DNA from: Fidelibacterota bacterium
GTDB taxonomy: Bacteria; Fidelibacterota; Fidelibacteria; Fidelibacterales; Fidelibacteraceae
Direction: 5' to 3'
NCBI GenBank assembly: GCA_029931905.1
Contig: JAOZRH010000097.1
Coordinates: forward strand, 1 to 7,629
Length of the DNA: 7,629 nt
Below the pieces are notes generated by a model. The model worked only from the letters and a program-made list of their open reading frames with translations. It was not told where the DNA came from and searched no databases. Each line of letters opens with the position of its first letter. Positions within the stretch are counted from its first letter, which is position 1. Made by a program: the position numbers and the translations under genes. Positions 7,079-7,629 of this stretch are shown piece after piece.

Positions 7079-7361
7079 ATTCTTGTTTCAACTTTCTGTA
7101 TTCAGTTCTGACTTCTTCAGGCATTTCTTTTTCTTCACCATATCTATCTTCTAACATCCAAAGTCTTTGTTGTAAATCATATAACCTATCAGATAATATT
7201 TTTTGATCTAAACGCATTTCTACATAAGCTAGATCTTTAGCTTTAGCCCAACGATCATCAATGTAGTATAGAAATGTAACAACAGTTGCTAAGGATACTA
7301 GGAACGCTACAGCAGAAGAAAAAGCATGTTTAATGGAAAATTCTTTAGCTTTTTCGAACAT
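7026..7361 (-). CDS. Membrane-anchored coiled-coil protein, 111 aa
   Basis: An N-terminal amphipathic segment leads into one transmembrane helix (about residues 13-33, AFSSAVAFLVSLATVVTFLY). The remainder (about 40-108) is a highly charged, heptad-like helix with LQQRLWMLEDRYG, then MPEEVRTEYRKLKQEYESI. This build (short N-terminus, one TM, DRYG-type coiled coil) resembles small phage membrane proteins that are often annotated only as hypothetical. A spanin or lysis accessory role is conceivable but not shown. The start is supported by AGAGGA about eight bases upstream. The gene overlaps its upstream neighbour by 17 bases and its downstream neighbour by 53. Confidence 0.82.
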   Translation of the reverse strand: MFEKAKEFSIKHAFSSAVAFLVSLATVVTFLYYIDDRWAKAKDLAYVEMRLDQKILSDRLYDLQQRLWMLEDRYGEEKEMPEEVRTEYRKLKQEYESIKRQLERSYRKVEK

Positions 7362-7629
7362 ATTTAATATCCTCTTTTAATTTATCTAATTGTAGATTCA
7401 TCATAAATCTCATCATTTCATCTGCATAATTAGAACATCTCTGATTCCAAATCCATTCCCAACCAGGAAGATATTCTAAAACTATTATTTCTGTCATTAT
7501 GCCAGTAGGTAAAATGATTCGAGCAACTTCAGGTTTGTGTTCTTTTATTAATTTTTTGTAAGTTTTTAAACATTCAATAATTGTCATTTCATAATCATGT
7601 AATTCTTTTTTTGTAAAATTTTTATAAAA
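7345..7629 (-). CDS. Hypothetical protein, probably incomplete at its 5' end
   Basis: Function not recognised. The first ATG is at 7587 (80 residues), but the frame is open for 14 more codons to the window edge (reading ...FTKKELHDYE before that ATG), and there is no ribosome binding site before it. The true start is therefore likely outside the window. Visible features are a tryptophan-rich centre (YLPGWEWIWNQRC) and a methionine-rich helix (ADEMMRFMMNLQLDKLKED). There is no convincing membrane segment. It overlaps the next gene by 17 bases. Confidence 0.68.
   Translation of the reverse strand, partial: FYKNFTKKELHDYEMTIIECLKTYKKLIKEHKPEVARIILPTGIMTEIIVLEYLPGWEWIWNQRCSNYADEMMRFMMNLQLDKLKEDIKYVRKS

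Noticed and set aside
1..7629. tRNA genes, CRISPR arrays, insertion sequences
   Set aside because: No cloverleaf-like sequence, no regularly spaced direct repeats and no transposase-like coding sequence were seen on either strand.

Overview
The window looks like part of a large, very AT-rich, lytic-type bacteriophage genome, most likely a jumbo phage related to the phiKZ/AR9 type. The main reason is an RNA polymerase beta subunit encoded as two separate genes, the hallmark of the phage multisubunit RNA polymerases in that group. Other supports are the many small, tightly packed and overlapping genes, all on the minus strand, with strong GGAGG-type ribosome binding sites, and a phage-style self-splicing intron. 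No gene identifies the host or the phage genus, so that assignment is inference.

Reading in the direction of transcription (high to low coordinates): at the right edge are four or five small genes of unknown function. They comprise an incomplete 80+ residue protein (7345-7629), a membrane-anchored coiled-coil protein (7026-7361), a 136-residue protein (6668-7078), a structured GC-rich hairpin with a U tract (6566-6634), a helical 66-residue protein (6356-6556) and a one-TM 66-residue protein (6159-6359). The last of these overlaps by ATGA with the C-terminal half of an RNA polymerase beta subunit (3936-6162). That gene is interrupted by a compact group I intron (4143-4410). Splicing rejoins 584 codons with 68 codons and restores the conserved C-terminal beta sequence. 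A hairpin follows, then a two-TM protein (3434-3880), the N-terminal half of the beta subunit (2296-3456), a small protein (1952-2296), a strong inverted repeat (1900-1938), another small protein (1595-1873), and an NAD+-dependent DNA ligase that runs off the left edge (1-1555).

Functionally the window joins phage transcription (split beta) and DNA replication or repair (LigA) with small membrane and unknown proteins. The two beta halves are in reversed order (C half upstream of N half) and must assemble in trans with beta-prime pieces encoded elsewhere. The most notable element is the 268-nt intron, for which both splice sites can be placed to the base by P1 pairing, reading frame and protein homology. 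No stretch over 300 bases lacks a gene; the only sizeable apparent gap (4140-4362) is the intron.
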